In this document: positions 61,071 through 64,000 of the stretch, piece by piece
How the letters are laid out: every line of letters begins with the position of its first letter
How positions within the stretch are numbered: the first letter of the stretch is position 1
NCBI RefSeq assembly: GCF_001428045.1
Contig: NZ_LMSD01000009.1
Coordinates: 124,001-188,000, forward strand
Length of the DNA: 64,000 nt
Direction: 5' to 3'
Origin: Paenibacillus sp. Soil750
Lineage (GTDB): Bacteria > Bacillota > Bacilli > Paenibacillales > NBRC-103111
Translations under genes and position numbers: made by a program
Notes under the pieces: model-generated
What the model was told of the DNA's origin: nothing
Seen by the model: the letters and a program-made list of their open reading frames with translations, nothing else
The model's database searches: none

Positions 61071-62525
61071 TTAAGGCAAACGCACCGATGCGCGATATAG
61101 CTTGCTATTCCAGTCGACTGTGCTTTTGAGCGACTCGGCAACGAGGCGAAGCGGGACATACATCCGGCTGTCGCCCATGATTTGCAAGGGAACAGGGACA
61201 GAAACGGATTTGCCGTTCACGGTAGCGACAGAACTTCCATCCTGCAGCTTCAACGTAACACCAGCATTCGTAATTGTGGCTGTTCGTGTTGACGCATCCC
61301 AGGTAAATTTGGCATTCATGGCTGTGATAAAAGGACGAATAGGTACAACAGTTGTTTCTTTATCGATGAAACCGGTGAACTCCGAGATATATTGTCCGTT
61401 AATATCAATTTGTACTTTAGGTTTATCCAGCTTGCGGACGACAAGTACATTACTAAGTTTCCGTCCAGGATAAGTCATCATAGTACCATTTGCATAAAGG
61501 CCGGAGCTGGAACCGCCATCCATATTCATCGCTTCTTTTAATCCAAGTGCAATTGAAATCGCAGCAAGCTCTGATAAGGTAGCACTTGGTACGGTGCCCA
61601 TGACTAGACGATTAGAGCCGTCGATCCCAACAAAACTTCTAGCCGCGGAGGATTGTGTGACTTTCGGATCCGTAAAGCCATCTCTACTCACGTTGATATC
61701 CGAGGAGCCGTTCGTTACGAGCTTCGGACCTACACCGATCGCGGACAGCCAGGTTTTAGCGTCGAGATTGCTCCCGCCTTCACCTTTTGCAAGAATATCC
61801 TTCGTGATTCTGTCACCTACGTCCAGCTTGGTCAGTACATTCTGCTTATTGTTGACGCTGTTGCCGACGAATAAAACATAACCACCTTCAGGAACCGAAA
61901 CGGAATCCTGCGTAATCCGTGTGACCAGTCCATCGCTGATCACCACTTTGGTGCCATTGGGGAAGCCGATCCATCGGCCAAAATCCGACGTGTACCAGAC
62001 GATCTGGTCGGTGCTCGTGTCTCCGTAATATTTGTTAATACCCCATGGATTAATGGTGTAGGTACCGCCGCCCTCGCTAGTGCGAATGGCAATGTCGAGA
62101 TTGACGAACTGTATGTCAGGCACCTTATCTTTGTTTAGAAAAAGCGTCTGATTTTCCCCAGAATGCATCGGCTCACCAGACTTCAGCAGCGTCCCGTTGG
62201 GGTAGCGAATATAAGGGTCAGACTCGTAGGCGTTGAAAAATGTCCCGTTAATCGCTGCAACACCGTTCTCTCGCTCCACAATAGATTGCATGGCGTCGTC
62301 GTGTCCGATACCACCATCGGATAAGGCAGGGACGAGTTCAAGCGTTGGATCGGTGAGGTCAACCGTGACGGTTTTAACTGTGAAGTTTTTGCCGGAAGCA
62401 TACACGAGTTTCGTTGACGCGTTAACGGATGGGGAGTAAGCAGCGGATGCTGACGCACCGCCCGAGAGAAGCGCTGCCGTTAGGAGCAGAGCAGTGGCAG
62501 GTATAACAAGTTTCAAATGAAACAT
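61071..62525 (-). CDS. Exported NAGPA-domain (phosphodiester glycosidase) protein with stalk domain
   Basis: A 484-residue exported protein with signal peptide (about 1-28). A central NAGPA/DUF2233 domain (about 60-365) contains AAINGTFFNAYES and the MNMDGGSSSGLY signature; the family includes phosphodiester glycosidases acting on GlcNAc-phosphodiesters. The C-terminus (about 375-484) is a copper-amine-oxidase N-like stalk domain (PIRPFITAMNAKFTWDASTR; RMYVPLRLVAESL), common on Bacillales exoproteins. ATG 62525 has AAAGGAGA upstream. A role in cell-wall polymer processing is inferred. Confidence 0.88.
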   Translation of the reverse strand: MFHLKLVIPATALLLTAALLSGGASASAAYSPSVNASTKLVYASGKNFTVKTVTVDLTDPTLELVPALSDGGIGHDDAMQSIVERENGVAAINGTFFNAYESDPYIRYPNGTLLKSGEPMHSGENQTLFLNKDKVPDIQFVNLDIAIRTSEGGGTYTINPWGINKYYGDTSTDQIVWYTSDFGRWIGFPNGTKVVISDGLVTRITQDSVSVPEGGYVLFVGNSVNNKQNVLTKLDVGDRITKDILAKGEGGSNLDAKTWLSAIGVGPKLVTNGSSDINVSRDGFTDPKVTQSSAARSFVGIDGSNRLVMGTVPSATLSELAAISIALGLKEAMNMDGGSSSGLYANGTMMTYPGRKLSNVLVVRKLDKPKVQIDINGQYISEFTGFIDKETTVVPIRPFITAMNAKFTWDASTRTATITNAGVTLKLQDGSSVATVNGKSVSVPVPLQIMGDSRMYVPLRLVAESLKSTVDWNSKLYRASVRLP

Positions 62526-62677
62526 AAGGTAGGGTCTCCTTTAGTAAAAGCTAATGTCGAAATTTGATGGAATATATACTGTCGATTATAACATTCGGAT
62601 GAGTTGTAGTGTTTTAGACGCAGGTGGAACTAAGTCGCGAGAGGGGGCTGCCGCCGCAAAGGCAGCGAACTAAAGGA

Positions 62678-62752
62678 AATAGCGCCCTTTTGGGGCGCTA
62701 TTGTCCGTTCGCGTGCTAGAGCAAGTGCCGTTAAGGCCTATTTCGGCCTTAA
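62678..62752 (-). terminator. Two hairpins after the SNF2 gene
   Basis: AATAGCGCCC/GGGCGCTATT (62678-62702) and TTAAGGCC/GGCCTTAA (62731-62752) lie just beyond the stop at 62785. T-runs are short, so termination efficiency is unclear. The rest of the 62526-62784 gap shows nothing. Confidence 0.6.
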
Positions 62753-62784
62753 GACGTGCTTCACTGCTTTGCGGCAGCTTCCAA

Positions 62785-64000
62785 TTACCAAGATTTGCGC
62801 AGCGTAAACAAATCCTGCAGCTCATCATTCGAAAGCTCGGTAATCCAGCCTTCAGAGGAGGAGATGACATTGTCGCTGAGGCTCATTTTGCTCTCGAGCA
62901 TCTCGTCGATCCGCTCTTCCAGTGTGCCGAGCGAAATGAACTTGTGGACCTGCACGTTCCGTGTTTGGCCCATGCGATACGCGCGGTCGGTCGCTTGGTT
63001 CTCGACCGCGGGATTCCACCAGCGGTCGAAGTGGAACACATGGTTCGCAGCGGTCAAGTTCAACCCGACGCCGCCGGCTTTCAGCGACAGCACGAAAATA
63101 CTCGGTCCCTCGCCGTCAGCGGCTTGGAACCGCTCAATCATGCGGTCGCGCTCCTGCTTAGGCGTGCTCCCGTTGAGGTAGAACACCGGCTCTCCGCGCT
63201 GCGCGGAGAGCACACTTGCCAGCATGCGGCCCATGCCCACATACTGCGTGAAGATCAAGCACGAATCGCCCTCATCGCGGAGCTCATCGACCATCGCTAC
63301 AAGCCGCTCTAGCTTCGCCGAGCGCAACACCAACTCAGCGCGGCTTTCCTCGCTGGCAGCCATTTCCTCAGCCAGCTCCGCTTCCTTCGTAAGCAGCATA
63401 GGATGATCACACAGCTGCTTCAGCTGTGTCAAAGCGCCAAGGATCGCACCTTTGCGCTCCATGCCCTCGAGCTTCTTCATGCGCTCCATCAAATCCTTGA
63501 CGGTCTGCTCATACATCGCGCCTTGCTCGGCCGTCAAGTTAATGTAGACCTTCATTTCCAGCTTATCCGGCAAATCGAGCTGGATGGCTGGATCTTTCTT
63601 TTTGCGGCGCAGCATGAAAGGTTTCACCAACTGTTGAAGCTGCGCAGTCCGTTCGGTATCCTGATGTTTCTCGATCGGATTCGCGAAGCGAACTTGGAAA
63701 CCGCGCTGGTTCCCGAGATAACCTGGATTCAGGAAATCATAGATGGACCACAGCTCTGATAAACGATTCTCAATCGGCGTACCCGTGAGAGCTATACGAT
63801 GAACAGCGTTTAATGAGCGGATGGCGGCAGACTGCTTGTTTTGGGCATTTTTAATATTTTGAGCTTCATCCAAGCAGAGGGAGCTCCACATGTATGGCTG
63901 AAGTGTTTCTTGATCCATTAGTGCTGTCGTGTAGGAAGTCAGGACAATATCGACTCCTTGCAATGCATCATCCAGTGCGGCTCCGCCTAAACGACCTTTG
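62785..64000 (-). CDS. SNF2-family helicase, C-terminal part (5' end outside window)
   Basis: The frame remains open to base 64000, so about 405 residues of the C-terminal part are present. The DEAQ box (LDEAQNIKN), motif III (LTGTPIENRLSELWSIYDFL), the SNF2 linker (MLRRKKKD), and the helicase C domain (IFTQYVGMGRML, LNGSTPKQERDRMI, LKAGGVGLNLTAANHVF, DRAYRMGQTRNVQVHKFI) are all visible. This is a bacterial SNF2/RapA-like ATPase, often fused to an N-terminal SWIM zinc-finger domain. The function in Bacillales is poorly known; DNA translocation is expected. Confidence 0.93.
   Translation of the reverse strand, partial: KGRLGGAALDDALQGVDIVLTSYTTALMDQETLQPYMWSSLCLDEAQNIKNAQNKQSAAIRSLNAVHRIALTGTPIENRLSELWSIYDFLNPGYLGNQRGFQVRFANPIEKHQDTERTAQLQQLVKPFMLRRKKKDPAIQLDLPDKLEMKVYINLTAEQGAMYEQTVKDLMERMKKLEGMERKGAILGALTQLKQLCDHPMLLTKEAELAEEMAASEESRAELVLRSAKLERLVAMVDELRDEGDSCLIFTQYVGMGRMLASVLSAQRGEPVFYLNGSTPKQERDRMIERFQAADGEGPSIFVLSLKAGGVGLNLTAANHVFHFDRWWNPAVENQATDRAYRMGQTRNVQVHKFISLGTLEERIDEMLESKMSLSDNVISSSEGWITELSNDELQDLFTLRKSW

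Overview
The window looks like a chromosomal segment of a Gram-positive, spore-forming, polysaccharide-degrading member of the Paenibacillaceae (Paenibacillus or a close relative). The basis is content: a GerA-type germinant receptor operon, a CotSA/CotS-like spore-coat pair, lipoteichoic acid synthase, S-layer-homology (SLH) proteins, YesM/YesN-type two-component systems beside CUT1 sugar ABC transporters, and many AraC regulators. No rRNA, tRNA, CRISPR array, insertion sequence or prophage was recognised. The genus is an inference; no phylogenetic marker gene is present.

Layout. 1-4.7 kb: the end of an FAD-binding dehydrogenase, then a gerB-gerA-gerC operon on the minus strand. 4.9-14.0 kb: a minus-strand operon, solute-binding lipoprotein, two permeases, YesM-like kinase, YesN-like regulator, GH2 beta-mannosidase. 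14.4-18.9 kb: a secreted beta-helix protein carrying FN3, discoidin, cohesin-like and dockerin modules, followed by a small protein with one cohesin and three SLH domains; together they resemble a minimal cell-surface cellulosome-like pair. 19.1-26.2 kb: LTA synthase, a lipoprotein, an NDP-sugar operon (nucleotidyltransferase, UDP-glucose dehydrogenase, epimerase) and a very acidic protein. 26.4-32.6 kb: CotSA/CotS-like pair, DUF1761 membrane protein with a palindrome-rich promoter, PhyH dioxygenase plus AraC regulator, and a tiny zinc-ribbon protein. 33.3-46.2 kb: a 1966-residue SLH-anchored GH5 mannanase-like protein, then a second sugar ABC/two-component cluster ending in another PhyH dioxygenase. 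46.4-55.3 kb: AraC regulators, a small serine protease with a decayed downstream gene, unknown proteins, a CrtQ-like glycosyltransferase plus PlsY-like acyltransferase, a hemolysin III protein and a PhyH-HEAT fusion. 55.3-64 kb: TetR repressor with two exact operators before a DHA2 efflux pump, a four-gene glycosyltransferase cluster, a NAGPA-domain protein, and the C-terminal part of a SNF2 helicase.

How the genes may work together (inference): surface-anchored mannanase and possibly the cohesin/dockerin pair attack plant polysaccharide outside the cell; the two lipoprotein-dependent ABC importers bring in oligosaccharides under control of the adjacent kinases; the cytoplasmic GH2 enzyme finishes mannoside breakdown.

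Two observations stand out. One is the cohesin/dockerin/SLH pair. The other is an intergenic repeat of about 187 bp made of four 23-nt units at fixed offsets (about 0, 51, 113, 164). It occurs complete in three gaps and partial in two, with unit sequence and spacing conserved but spacers divergent. Three PhyH dioxygenase genes, each beside an AraC regulator, are a third recurring theme.
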